Counted from the first letter of the stretch, positions 11,501 through 21,538 are shown. The stretch: DNA of 64,000 nucleotides from Trachythela sp. YZ-2020 (GCA_016169945.1 JADLSH010000358.1:4063001-4127000), one strand, 5' to 3'. Numbers and translations are program-made. The notes: generated by a model from the sequence alone, not told the origin.

Positions 11501-11996
11501 GGTAATTAACCCGTGCGGATCCTTCAGCGTTAACGTGTGACTTCAGTTTGTCAAGATGCACTTTCAAAGCCCCCTTGACGGTAGTCTCGTCTTTTCCATC
11601 AGAGTTCTCATACTGACACGTGATTGAACATACAGCGCCCCATTCAATTCCAACTACCACGTGAGTTGCCTGAAGGTCATTAGCAGCATTCAAAATTTCC
11701 ACATCGATCTTATCTTTATTCTGGCGTAGAATTAATTCCTCGTTGATGGTCCTAATTCTGTATACTAAAGCCATGCTTTGTGTTCGAGCACTCTTCTTGT
11801 CTTCATTAAGGTAGGCGCCAGAGCCGCTCAGCTTCACCAGACCTGCTAAAAGACTAACCTGGAGTTCTGCTTCTATGTCTAATTTGTGAAACTTATCTTG
11901 GATGCTGTCGGACATGACCAACTCGACCGAGGTATCGCCCAGTTCTATTGTGTCCACAGAACCTTCATCAAGTTTGGTCTTAAACAACGAATCACG
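8583..11996 (-). CDS. Stonustoxin-like/AIG1-type GTPase protein, large 3' exon
   Basis: A long open exon on the minus strand ends at a TAG (8583-8585). Its 5' boundary is a splice acceptor (TTTTTGCAG followed by CGTGATTCG), so the coding part is about 1,137 residues. Residues 1-240 resemble the N-terminal domain of stonustoxin/verrucotoxin-like (MACPF-related) proteins. A helical segment and a thioredoxin-like part follow to about 440, then a Cys-rich patch (about 490-545). An AIG1/GIMAP-like G domain has P-loop GETGVGKST near 577, DTPGIGD near 664 and TNAR near 732. Next come a coiled region, a Cys/His cluster near 930-990 and a Lys/Glu-rich coiled coil. In cnidarians such proteins are large intracellular, probably immune-type GTPases; a venom role is not implied. 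No frameshift or internal stop is seen. Confidence 0.85.
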   Translation of the reverse strand, partial: RDSLFKTKLDEGSVDTIELGDTSVELVMSDSIQDKFHKLDIEAELQVSLLAGLVKLSGSGAYLNEDKKSARTQSMALVYRIRTINEELILRQNKDKIDVEILNAANDLQATHVVVGIEWGAVCSITCQYENSDGKDETTVKGALKVHLDKLKSHVNAEGSARVNYQDGQEERLEKFTFKCTSDVSAADKELPTTFEGALELAKNLHKIVKQTNSGKGVPVLYILKPLEAVAKICQLKITLELHYVSMREKTLKRLAQVIESIINKRQRLFDIQKDLHAFSDHVAESSLSATDKCIDDIIVDESEFKAKLQELVTKIRRKEEEVSSLDQLLSETLGESSPLAKYEGYIRQFQKDLTTVITIKAWQKRGIIYMGKKDLFITDDANVIYVFYKPNYNPQIQQIEEFFLRFQKTYSKQPGTIFKVVDENIRPDLWGNRQNKAIVEEYKNGRKTCDDVYEKDGKSTHMCLLKHEQTSSCDYKPSERAIVKIKCPNSTSGTRECSGDAITWKCAKCKELVEYGLKTSLFYCKCGESEPSKSLFRCNERTHGIDYIAYPEGILRDDLSALRVTQEINILILGETGVGKSTWINGIFNYLSFADLNEARQADDFPVLIPSQFTFTKQGKSVDIKIGDVSDNEVLQTGQSATQETRSYIFHVGDQKIRLIDTPGIGDSRGIEQDRKNFDNILSYLSYYEEIHGVCILLKPNNSRLNAMFRFCIQELLAQLHTSAKKNIVFCFTNARGTFYQPGDTLPALNKMLEEKKIGITANPNNYFCFDNESFRFLACLRNEVNFNDEDIRTYVASWDRAVNETKKLFGHINKIPPHKIRNTISMNEARRVIVAMSKPMAEVAKTIQENMETAKDAMEQIAHDAQSMTNLKKSLEFSGVDLIRKELPYPTTVCTHSDCIQYVAVGKSNIQKVNYVQICHDHCNLSGIPTETINDPRLASCACICGTTCHKCNHESTIHMHLTYTLEKKSKKFISDDVQKQIMTKKTKKEKKEEFKRQIDIKLRELKGEETTILQVAAKYGAYLKNSALIPYNDAVGDYLDMVIKQENGKAKILRDKDLLQRLKKLRAAYDKEKQILDEAIKNKTTTTSEEVIQLQQELFDLNHFGKTFKDIFDGISIYRSSQNMRFCEIFTPNH

Positions 11997-12140
11997 CTGC
12001 AAAAATGAATAAATAAATCAATGGATGTATGATCGGACACATGTATGAATGGTCAGTGAATGTTTGAGAGAATGGTTGTATAACTGTATACGAATTAGTA
12101 ATGGATGATCTGATGAGTGGATGGATGGAGGATTGGATAG

Positions 12141-12230
12141 AAATAAACATTAAATCCCCGTACAGACGAGTTCCTTGACAAGTTTAATTGTTTGCTGTAA
12201 CTCGTCTGTATGGGGATTTAGTGTTTATTT
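12141..12230. mobile_element. 90-bp hairpin MITE
   Basis: Thirty-base inverted arms with two mismatches lie at 12141-12170 and 12201-12230 (core TAAATCCCCGTACAGACGAG), with a 30-bp loop. No coding capacity. A related half-element ending in GCTCGTTTGTACGGGGCTTA lies at about 14940-15045. Confidence 0.75.
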
Positions 12231-12808
12231 GTTCATTTATCGATCAATCTTTCCTAGACTAGTTTTACGAGCCTGTGTACTAACGACACAAATGAATACT
12301 TCATGCATACCGTTGCAATCGTCGCTCGGCTAGATCGAAGATGAGTGTGCAGTGGCGTACTGCGCATTTCCTTATGAAGTTTTCCTTGTCGGCCGTACAC
12401 ACAAACATATAAATGATCTACCTTAATGTTTAAATCAAACAAAACCTCGACTATTTGCTGATAATACAAACCTAATGGCTACTGGTGAATCAATTGTTGC
12501 TCGTGAAAATGCAATGAATTCGGATTTAGAAAGTCTTAGGCAATTGTTGATTGCAAATAAGCTAACCCTAATGTGGCAAGAATAGAATACATGTTAAATG
12601 GATCGAACTCGATGATAGAAAATATTCCACATGCCCAACCCAATATTGTAATAGATAACAAACCAATTAACCAAGTGCATAAATGCAAAACCCTTGGAGT
12701 AAAAGTTGATCAGAAGGTTAAGGTGGATGGATATTCCGAGTGAAATATTATATACAATATTTTAGACCTGCACGAACGGGAACGGTTGCAAAAAATATGC
12801 AACTCTAA

Positions 12809-12883
12809 GTCCTCCGACAGGAATTGAATCTGCGGCCCTGCGATTCCGGTGCAGCGCTCTGACCCCTGAGCTACAGAGTCCAG
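12809..12883 (-). repeat. tRNA-like SINE head
   Basis: On the minus strand, GGACTCTGTAGCTCAG (A box) is followed by GAGCGCTGCACCGGAATCGC and a T-arm-like TTCAATTCCTG (B box). It is diverged (GGGGTCAG in the D arm), so this is a Pol III promoter-bearing SINE head and not a functional tRNA gene. A short TATATA-rich leader precedes it, as in the copies at 13362, 59968 and 60238. Confidence 0.75.
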
Positions 12884-13118
12884 TTGCCAAGCGTTAACCC
12901 CAAGTTCATGTATATATATAGATGCGGGTACTGCGGGTTGTGATAAGGTAAATTACAACATGTTTTTTTCTGCATCTCACTCGGTTGAAATTGATGTAAA
13001 AGGTTAAGGTGGATGGATATTCCGAGTGAAATATTATATACAATATTTTAGACCTGAAATATTGTTGGTTGCGGTTGCGGTTGCGAAAAATATGCAACTC
13101 TAAGTCCTCCGTCAGGAA

Positions 13119-13120
<2 letters not shown>

Positions 13121-13155
<35 letters not shown>
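13121..13155. repeat. (TA)n microsatellite
   Basis: A pure TA dinucleotide run at the symmetry centre of the compound SINE insertion. Confidence 0.9.
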
Positions 13156-13156
<1 letters not shown>

Positions 13157-13361
13157 GTGAACTTGTGGTTAACGCTTGCATATTTTTCGCAACCGTTCCC
13201 GTTCAGGTCTAAAATATTGTATATAATATTTCACTCGGAATATCCATCCACCTTAACCTTTTACATCAATTTCAAACGAGTGAGATGCAGAAAAAAACAT
13301 CTTGTAATTTACCTTATCACAACCCGCAGTACCCGCATCTATATATATACTTGGCAACTGG

Positions 13362-13436
13362 ACTCTGTAGCTCAATGGTCAGAGCGCTGCACCGGAATCG
13401 CAGGGCCACTGATTCAATTCCTATCGGAGGACTTAG
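13362..13436 (+). repeat. tRNA-like SINE head (plus strand)
   Basis: The same tRNA-derived head as at 12809-12883 in the opposite orientation: GGACTCTGTAGCTCAATGGT, GAGCGCTGCACCGGAATCGC, TTCAATTCCT. The tail continues through CGCAACCGTTCCCGTTCAGG and a TATATAATATT segment to an A-rich end at about 13560. Confidence 0.75.
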
Positions 13437-13601
13437 AGTTGCATATTTTTCGCAACCGTTCCCGTTCAGGTCTAAAATATTGTATATAATATTTCACTCG
13501 GAATATCCATCCACCTTAACCTTCTACATCAATTTCAACCGAGTGAGGTGCAGCAAAAAACATCTTGTAAAAGTTGATCAGCATCTTTCTGAGAAGTGTA
13601 A

Positions 13602-14141
13602 AGGCCCGATCAAACGAGAACGCAAGTCATCGCAAGTTTTTACTTGCGCTTGCTTGTGCCTCGTTTGACCACCAACTTGCGATGACTTGCGATGACTTGC
13701 GATGACTTGCGTTAGCTTGCGAATGATTTGAACTGGTTCAAACTTCATCGCAAGTTTTTGTAAACTTGCGAGCACTTGCGACACGTTTGAACACCAAGCG
13801 CAAGTTCAAGCAAGTTTTTCGTGACCAGTTGTCATGCCGGTAACATAAAGCTAGGCTAGTCCCTAGTCCTCTGTGCTCGCCCTCTATTTATCTCTGTGAT
13901 TGTTAAAAAAGCGGGAAACGCCGAAGTCAAATACCGTTCGTTCCAAATGGCTTAAAAAAACACCGAAAAAATGGAAAAAAGTCGACGAAAATGTTTCCAA
14001 TAAGAGTGAGAACATGAAAGAAAACACACGGGCTAAATCGCCCAAAATTTCTTGCGTATCGTTTGATCGGTCGCGTGGCAAGTCAACGCAAGTCAAAACA
14101 AGTTTACTTGCGATGACCTGCGTTCTCGTTTGATCGGGTCT
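13602..14141. mobile_element. 540-bp PIF/Harbinger-type MITE, TSD TAA
   Basis: Terminal inverted repeats of about 35 bp start AGGCCCGATCAAACGAGAAC (13602 onward) and end with the complement GATCGGGTCT (to 14141), with two or three mismatches. A TAA duplication flanks it (13599-13601 and 14142-14144), as expected for the PIF/Harbinger superfamily. The interior has many ACTTGCGATG subterminal repeats in both orientations, a common feature of transposase-binding regions. No transposase is encoded. Confidence 0.8.
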
Positions 14142-14880
14142 TAATACTAAAAACATTTGTACGAATATCACTGCTGGAATATATCAGCGCTGCGTCGTCA
14201 TAGGGACTTTGCCGACAAAGATACCATACTTTCAGTATATAATTCTACCGTTCGACCGTAATTCAGCCAATTATTGCTGGGAAATATGGGATGTTTTGGG
14301 GGAAACGCAATCGAAAAGACTCCGAAAACTCCACAACAGATTTGCACGAATTATAATGAATATGAACAATGATACAGATCACTCGATTGCCTTACGCGCT
14401 TTAGGCTGGGGGCCTCTTAAAACAGAAAGAAAAAAAGTAAAAGTAAAACTAATGTTTAAGCTACTAAATGGGATGGGACCCAAATCACTAACTGATCTTT
14501 TCACGTATAAAAATAAGATAACAAACTGTGAACTTTACAACATATCATGTTCCCTCTGTTTACCACAACCTCGCACAAATACTGTAGCATGAAAAAACGT
14601 TTTATGTATGACGGGGCGTCGGTATGTAACTCGCTGCCAAAAGAAATAAGTTGAAACAAATCTCTCCCTTGTTTTAGGAATAAAATTGCCACTCACACCT
14701 TCTATGGAAATGAACATTGCATATTTTGTAAATAGATAGTATGTAGGTTTAAGTCTTAGTAAAAAAATAGCTTTCTAGTATCTAATAGTTATTTTTATTG
14801 TTTATATTCTTGTGCACGCCCCTTGTGGAAAACGGTTTAGGTTGACATGGTCAGCGTTTTTAAATAAAGCTATTACTTCT

Positions 14881-16560
14881 CTGCTACTACTACAATATTT
14901 CTTATTCAAAAGTTGTTATGACTACCTTTTAAATAAGGCTCCTTGTCAAAGAAAACTTGTCAAATTTTTGTTGTACACATGAGAAAATAAAACTTCATTG
15001 CTTGTCAAGGAAAACTTGCTCGTTTGTACGGGGCTTAAATGAATGAATAATGAAATATCTAATTTATAAATGCCTAAACTATTTTTGATTGTGTGATATT
15101 TAGCTTGTTAAGTTTGATCAAAGAAAAGGCCATGTTTAACACTTGCACGACAATATAAAAAATACGAAACTATACTGCTGTTAAAGGTGGTTTACTCAAT
15201 ATTTGTAATTACTGACCCTCATCAAAACCTATTGTTTTCTCGATGCATTATATCGTTGAATATTGAGGGCAAATCATTCTTCAGAAAAGCGGGGATTGTC
15301 TTTTTTTGTCACAAGAAAAATTACCAAGGGTACATATTTACGGGCTTAAATGGCAAACGGTAATAGTATTAATAATTATTAAGAATAATGCAGCCAGCCA
15401 ACGGCATTATTTAAATTAATGCAGTGTGCTATTTACATGGTAGTTGCCTCAGCAATTGTAATTTCAGGCGAAAATATGTCTTTCCCTTAACTACGAGGTG
15501 CGGGAAACACCTAGAGAAGAAAGGAAATATATCTACATTCACGTAACATAACTAGAGATACATGCGTGCAGCAACCATCACATTTTGCACGCAATCAATT
15601 TACAGAAGACAATTGAAGAAAAAATAGATTAATACAAAAATCCAAATATCCGATACTTCAAAATATATTTATATTCTTCGGACTTCGTTCTATGTTGTAT
15701 ACTCTGTTTGCGCGGCGCTCTTACACTTACAAGGTTAGTGGAAAATTTTACATATTTTATACGAATTTTACAAGTTTTAAAGACGGATAAAGCATCAGTA
15801 AATGCCGAAAGATTTACATCTTTGTGTTTAAAGCTCAAAACACGTTTTTAAAATTCGGTTGTGTTGTGCCCTGGTGCAAAATAACCAAGTATAAACAAAA
15901 TCGCAATCTAAGACTTCCCAAACTTTGGCAGGATGTAAATTATTCAATTTGCTGCCTTTACTTTAAAGAAACTTTAAAAACGATTCATTTCTTCCTCAAA
16001 AGAAGCTTTCAAAGCATCAAAAACGACGTGTAGAATATGATTATTTCACATTGTCCATGCACCTCTCACTTTCAGCGATAAATACAAGTTGCTGCATGTT
16101 AAGCTCAAATATACTTATAACACAAACAAAAGTGATAACTTACTGCTATTTTCGAAAGCTTTAAACTCAAAATGACGATCTGTAGCTCTAACTCGTAAAA
16201 ATAAGCATTTTTCAACGTTCGAATAGTTTTTGTCCCATTGTTAGGAAATTTGACAACACGTGCTATAAAGTAATTTACGTGGTGCGTGGAATTGCGTCAG
16301 CGTGGGGACAAAAGCATAAAAATTTCCGTCTCGAATTCCACATCTGTTCACATTTAATCTGTGCTTTTTGAGATCAATGAGATGACCACCCATTACCCAT
16401 GAACGATGAAACATAGCCATGCGTCCGCGATAATTGATGGATTTTCCACTCCCTGGATTTTCTTTCCCCCGGGTGTAAATAGCAAAAATAGCCCAGAGGA
16501 ATTAGTACCCTCGCCCCGGGCTAACGGTAGCGCGCCGTTGGCTTGAGGACTACAGAACAA
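14881..16560. other. Intronic stretch without recognisable genes
   Basis: It holds a MITE-like fragment at about 14940-15045 and otherwise AT-rich unique-looking sequence. Short open frames here lack any motif. A more GC-rich patch at 16440-16560 has no identifiable content. Confidence 0.5.
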
Positions 16561-16856
16561 TCAGGGGCCGGTTGTATAAAACTCTTAACTACTTTTTAAC
16601 TACCCGTTTTGTAGTTAAATGGTCGTTAACTTTAACCACGTAGTTAAGTCGGTTAAAGTTAACTATGCTCTAGGGTGTCGTTAACCTCCCAAAACGTAGT
16701 TAACTATGCCGTTTTCTAGGAGTGATGAACTTTAATCAGTAAGCCATAATACTAAAAGAAACGCTTATACTACATAAAGTTTCTCAAACATCCGCTGACA
16801 TAAAGTAAATATGGCGTTTCAGAATTATTGTTTTTTAGTCATTTTGATGGGGAAAA

Positions 16857-17594
16857 CAGAGCTTCCACTCGGAAGGAAATTTCCTTCCAAAAGGATATTT
16901 TGGCATTTGGAAGGAAAAATAAGAGGAAATGAGATTTGGAAGGAAATTGGAAGGAAATTTGGCCATTTCGAAGGAAAAGGGAAGGAAATTTTACAATTTA
17001 AACTTTTTCAGTAATTTCTAGTAATTTAATAATGGTTAAACACTTTATTATGAACTTTTGAGTTAAAAAACATGTATAAAAATAATACATCGAATATTTA
17101 CATAACCATCAAGGATGAATGGGGGTAATTTGGGACTTAACAGGTCTTCAGTGGGTGAGTAGAGTACTTGTACATAAATAACGCGGGCTCAATTTTTTTC
17201 GCGGGTTTTTATAAACTAAAAACAAACAGTCGAAAAAAGGGAAACTGTAATTTCTAAACCAAAAAAAAGTAATTTGTAAATTATGATGGCTTATATTGAG
17301 TCAACTTCTGAGTCAAGCTCATCAGAAGATGAAGCTTCAAGTAGTTGTCAACTGCAAACGGGTAGAAAGCGTGCAGGACAAGTGCCTGGTCCAAAAGCAG
17401 CTGCGAAAAGAGCAAAAAATACTGCAGTACACCTTCAATTTACATCGGGAGTACAGTACAATACAAAATTTATTATACTATTTTAAAAAAAATTGGAAGG
17501 AAAAATGGAAGGAAATTTAGGATTTTGGGAAGGAAATTCTGCGAAAAAAAAGGACAAAAACGAGAAATTTTACTTTGCCAAAGTGGAAGCACTG
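16857..17594. mobile_element. hAT-type nonautonomous element, 738 bp, TSD GGGGAAAA
   Basis: The ends are CAGAGCTTCCACT and the inverse of CAGTGCTTCCACT. The 8-bp sequence GGGGAAAA flanks it (16849-16856 and 17595-17602). CAG ends and 8-bp duplications are typical of hAT. The interior is rich in GGAAGGAAA repeats on both sides. A short frame at 17283-17486 (SESSSSEDEASSS, then GRKRAGQVPGPKAAAKRAK) looks like a low-complexity N-terminus left from a parent gene. The uninterrupted site is visible in the right arm of the host element (about 20270-20300). Confidence 0.85.
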
Positions 17595-17602
17595 GGGGAA
17601 AA

Positions 17603-17978
17603 CAGTGAGCTCCATATATATATCTGGAGTAAGAACTTCTAATGTTCGGCCAATAGGCCAAGTGAAGCCAAAGATGGCGGCAATTGACGTCCAAACTCAT
17701 GAAGGTCATAAACAGTTTTCATACCATTTTTCTAGCTAATTCCAGTTTATACTAACAGATCGCATCGCTAATCAAGTTATTAGTTCATAAAATCATGATG
17801 TTATTGTTTACATCGGAGTAAAAACATGAAATTTCGGCACACTCCTTGCCGGCTTGTGCAAACCGCGCGGTCGAAAACAATAGAAAGGGATTGGCACTGG
17901 ACGTCAATTTCCGCCATCTTTGGCTTCACTTTTTGGACATAAGTTCTCACTCCAGATATATATATATAGAGCTCACTG
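17603..17978. mobile_element. Second hAT-like MITE, 376 bp, same TSD
   Basis: It starts CAGTGAGCTCCATATATATA and ends with the complement (TATATATATAGAGCTCACTG). The left flank GGGGAAAA (17595-17602) is shared with the preceding element, and the right flank is GGGGAAAA (17979-17986). Inner arms also pair (AAGCCAAAGATGGCGGCAAT near 17670 with its near-complement near 17915). No coding sequence. Confidence 0.85.
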
Positions 17979-18362
17979 GGGGAAAATGACAAAATTTTAC
18001 CGAGGTTTCGTTCCCAAAGTTTGTTTGGATTGACAAAATATATGGCTATCGCTTGACGGGCTTCAAAGGGATGTTGCGTGGAGAAATTTTCAGTTTTATT
18101 CGCGGTAATGTGAGTGGATATAAGTGACAATACTAGTGAAAACATTTTATCACTGGCAGAGCCGCAGAGGTCTTGGCAGATTCAATATAGGACTTTCCTT
18201 TGTGATGAAAGACTGTCTGGTATCAGAACCTGTGTTGTGGGAAATCCTATTCCATATAGATAGAAAATGCAAAGCGGTTACATATACATTCATCAACAGA
18301 TGAACAGAACAACAACAACAACATGGAACATTCAACAGTATAATTAGCCTTATATTTCAATC

Positions 18363-18848
18363 AATTCTAGCATTGCCCCATCCCCCTGGACATTTGCAAA
18401 CTTTTGTTGTGCAGGGACCAGGCATTAGTACTTGCAAAAGTTCCCCCTGGGCCGGGCATTTGTTCACCGGCAGGGCATTTGTCTCTCTATCCGGAAATTA
18501 TTGTGGTTTCTGCAGCAGCTGAAGTGAACATGTGCACTTCCATGAATATGGATGGAAGTATTTGTGTCATACACATAAAAAATAGAACTTGTGAAGCAAA
18601 ACTTGCTCATCTTTATTTAATTAAGAATGTAAAACTCATATCCTGATATTCTACAAATCTATGTGTTGGTGTGCCCCGGGGGTGGCAGTTAGCATAATTT
18701 CTTTGCCCCGGGGTGGGGCATTGTTTCTCTTTTCCTGCCTAGCCCCAGGGAATTGTACACTTAGAGCAAAAATAAGTGCAAATGCCCAGGGGGGGAGCAA
18801 ATGCCCAGGGGGGAGCAAATGCCCAGGGGGGATGGCAATGCTAGAATT
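18363..18848. mobile_element. MITE with CTAGCATTGCC ends, 486 bp
   Basis: Inverted ends AATTCTAGCATTGCC (18363-18377) and GGCAATGCTAGAATT (18834-18848), continuing inward as a CCCCTGG-type G/C-rich arm. Three tandem units of AATGCCCAGGGGGGAGC lie at 18780-18832. It interrupts the left arm of the long-inverted-repeat element; the right arm (about 19920) lacks it. Confidence 0.7.
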
Positions 18849-19240
18849 AACTGATGTATTATCTAGATCTTAGACTTGCTACTTTAATATGGATATTACA
18901 CTACTGCCGTAAATATAAACTGTGAACCTGTTTAAAATGTAATACTGCTTGTAGTAACTCTCCTGTTGTTCTTAGTACTTGTATTGTTCTCTAAATTTAA
19001 TTGTATATTTATATAGTGTATACTGTTGTGGTGACCCTGACACTCCTTTATGTGGCAAAGTTAAATAAAAAAAATATTCCTTGGATTTTGTAGCATGTTC
19101 ACCTAGTCAGCTACCCTGGGGTTTCCCATCAAAGACAATGATAGGTGCATATTTATATCTACATTCTGTTTGGTGAGAATGAGTTCGTTCCTTTAATAAT
19201 ATACAAATTAGAATTTTGAAGTTAGCTCTTTCAACCAGAG

Positions 19241-19690
19241 TCACAAATCATCAGAATCTGCAAGTTCTTCTTCCTCATCAGAATGAGTCATATCATAATC
19301 CTCCTCATCTTCATTAACTCCTGCTTTATTCTGGCAATCACAACATGTACATGTACCCTGTCTTACTCTTGCACTCATCACACTCAAGCAAGGATATGAT
19401 AGCCTGTGTTACAGTCCACTTTACACACACAATGGTGTAGTGGACTGGAACACAGGCTAGGATATGATAGATAGACTGTAGATATGCTCCTTTTAAATCA
19501 GAAAATGTTCAGATGATGTCTCACCCCAACCTCTGACAGCCTTTTCCAACATATCAACAGATCAAATTTTCAAGCAGCATCATGGTCTCAGTGTTGGTGC
19601 TGGCTAGACACTCTCCAATCAAGAGCTGGAGATTGTCTGGATGGCATGTCCCCCCCCCTGTGCTCCACAATCTTTGCTTGAGTGCAAGTG
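19241..19690 (-). pseudogene. Possible coding remnant in the centre of the foldback element
   Basis: On the minus strand an exon-like segment ends at TGA (19241-19243). It encodes a Cys cluster (GTCTCCDCQNKAG) and a strongly acidic tail (EDEEDYDMTHSDEEEELADS). A second segment at about 19554-19740 (TCRGCLTLALKQRLW, then HPDNLQLLIGECLAST) follows an acceptor-like TTGTTATAG. They could be the last exons of a captured gene or of a transposase. I do not recognise the family. Confidence 0.35.
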
Positions 19691-21248
19691 TAAGACAACC
19701 TCTGCATGTGGGCCCTATAACAAATATTATATAAATATACAATTACATTAAATTAAAATAAGAGAACAATACAAGTGTTAAGAACAACGAGAGCACGCTA
19801 CGCAGGCTAGACCACGAGCAGTAACACATTTTAAACAGATCAATTTCCAAGTCCAGGGAATTTCAGGTTCATAGTTTATATTTATGGTAGTAGTGTAATA
19901 TACATAAAAATCTGGATAAGGCTAAGGTATGAGTTAATCAGGAAGAATGTTCCATGTTGTTGTTGTTCTCTTGATGAATGTATGTCACCATTTTGCATCT
20001 GTCTGTACGGAACAGTATTTACCACAACACAGGTTCTGATACCAGACAGTTTTCATCACAAAGAAAAGTTATATATTGAATCTGCCAAGACCTCTGCCAG
20101 TATAAAATAAACAATTAAACACAGTTTCCACTAGTATTGTCACTTATATTCCCTCACATTACCGCGAATAAAACTGAAAATTTCTCCACGCAACATCCCT
20201 TTGAAGCCCGTCAAGCGATAGCCATATATTTTGTCAATCCAAACAACTTTGGGAACAAAACCTCGGTAAAATTTTGTCATTTTCCCCATCAAAATGACTA
20301 AAAAACAATAATTCTGAAACGCCATATTTACTTTATGTCAGCGGATGTTTGAGAAACTTCATGTAAAAATCAATGTGGAACCACGAAAACACTATATATA
20401 GTGCATATTACACCAAGTACCCTGAAAAAAATGGCGGCGATCGATTGCGAAATATGTTGATTTCTTGAATTTTCGAAGAAGAAATACTCGAAAACTGCAG
20501 GTTTCTAGAAGTGCAAACAAGCGGATTTGGACTTTGTATGATTAATCCTAATTATTTATCTTGTTTTAAAGTAGTGCCCGAACCCGCGCAACGAAACTGA
20601 ACGATAACGTGCCACAGAATACGGCCTATACCGAGGGTTTCCAATCGTCACCTTCCCTAGAAAGGTTTCTCTGATACTCGTAACCTTTTAAAACGCTATA
20701 ATGTTGGTCTTTTCGGCGAAAACGGAATATATATTTTTTGCATAGGATGATTTATCGATGACGAGAGGCAACACATAACAAAGAAAAACAATGTCGTTTT
20801 TACCAAAGAACTGCAGTTTGACTTTCATGGTAAATGCAACTTTTTCGTAGACTTTATTGGCCTTTTCATTCTGTCCTGTTTTCTTGCATATTTTTGGTAA
20901 AATATGAGTCCGCAGTCGTGTTCAAAATGCTTGTCAGCGGTTGCTAATCAATGCTTACTTTGTGTTATTTTATGGTTAAGCACCCCAAGCGCAGTTAACT
21001 GTGTGATTAGTTAACTACCCGACTAACTACGCTTTTTGCAACGCAGTTAAGTCATGTAGTTAACTAATTATAGTTAAGGACTTAACTACGGTAGTTAACG
21101 CTAACTATAGTTAATTTTAACTGCATTTTTATACAACCGGCCCCAGGAGTTAAATACACAATCAAGAGTTGTTCACTAACCAGGCTTCATAGGCGCAGAA
21201 TCAACTGTCCATTGACTACATTAGCTACAGTAACACACTGTTCACAGA

Positions 21249-21530
21249 CAGTGGCGCCGGCAGGGGCGAGGGGGCGGCCGCCCCCCAATATCGTCCAAAT
21301 CTGGTGACAAAGGGGGGGGGAGAGGTGACGGGGTGTATAGAGAATGAACTGTGCTGCGTAAGTGCCTCCAAAACGCAAAATGAAAGTGCTGCGTAACTCT
21401 CCAAGTGCCTCCAAAATGCAGGAAATGCCATTTTAGACACCCAAAATTCAAAATTTTCCCGGGGGAACATGCCCCCGGACCTCCATAGAATTTGTTTGCC
21501 CCCCAAAAATAAATCCTGGCGGCGCCACTG
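21249..21530. mobile_element. hAT MITE, 282 bp, TSD TTCACAGA
   Basis: Inverted ends CAGTGGCGCCGGCAGG and CCTGGCGGCGCCACTG lie between perfect 8-bp duplications TTCACAGA at 21241-21248 and 21531-21538. Internal G/C-rich subterminal arms carry poly-G/C runs. No coding sequence. Frames running through it on the minus strand are chance. Confidence 0.9.
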
Positions 21531-21538
21531 TTCACAGA

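Larger units (their letters stand above)
12699..13581. mobile_element. Compound inverted tRNA-SINE insertion with 15-bp target-site duplication
   Basis: GTAAAAGTTGATCAG occurs at 12699-12713 and again at 13567-13581, flanking an 853-bp insert in the LINE. The insert contains minus-oriented SINE sequence (12714-13000 and a headless piece at 13001-13120), a (TA)n tract (13121-13155), and plus-oriented SINE sequence (13156-13355 and 13356-13566). The two halves are inverted relative to each other around the (TA)n. Confidence 0.8.
12480..14880 (+). mobile_element. CR1/RTE-type LINE relic split by two nested insertions
   Basis: Three pieces read as one RT C-terminal region. 12515-12713 gives SDLESLRQLLIANKLT, then PNIVIDNKPINQVHKCKTLG and VKVDQ. 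13581-13598 gives HLSEKC. 14142-14600 gives CWEIWDVLGE, RLRKLHNRFARIIMN, ALGWGPLKTERKK and LFKLLNG-like motifs of the thumb and tail. The 3' part ends near an AATAAA at about 14860. The order and motif spacing match jockey/CR1-type polymerases. The breaks coincide exactly with a 15-bp target-site duplication and a TAA duplication, so the LINE was one copy before the insertions. Confidence 0.8.
16564..21144. mobile_element. 4.6-kb long-inverted-repeat (foldback) DNA transposon
   Basis: GGGGCCGGTTGTATAAAA at 16564-16581 is mirrored exactly at 21127-21144. The arms then match inversely in segments: 16784-16850 with 20290-20355, 17979-18360 with 19930-20300, and 18850-18990 with 19750-19915. The gaps on the left side are later insertions. 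TTAACTAC-like subterminal repeats fill both ends (16580-16720 and 20990-21120). The unpaired centre (about 19010-19745) may keep bits of coding sequence. I did not find a clean target-site duplication, and the superfamily is not assigned. Confidence 0.8.

Noticed and set aside
8583..11996. Calling the protein a venom toxin
   Set aside because: Only the N-terminal domain resembles stonustoxin-type proteins. The GTPase and coiled-coil parts and the lack of a signal peptide in the exon fit an intracellular protein.
12809..12883. Genuine tRNA gene
   Set aside because: The same sequence recurs four times with fixed non-tRNA flanks and tails. The acceptor and anticodon stems contain mismatches and position 33 is not T, so it is a SINE head.
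13157..13668. Small proteins in overlapping frames around 13.2-13.6 kb
   Set aside because: They are SINE and (TA)n sequence read through; the same peptides recur in both orientations because of the inverted SINE copies.
16811..20325. A duplicated small protein starting MAFQNYCFLVILMG
   Set aside because: The two occurrences are the inverted arms of the foldback element and diverge after the start because of the hAT insertions.
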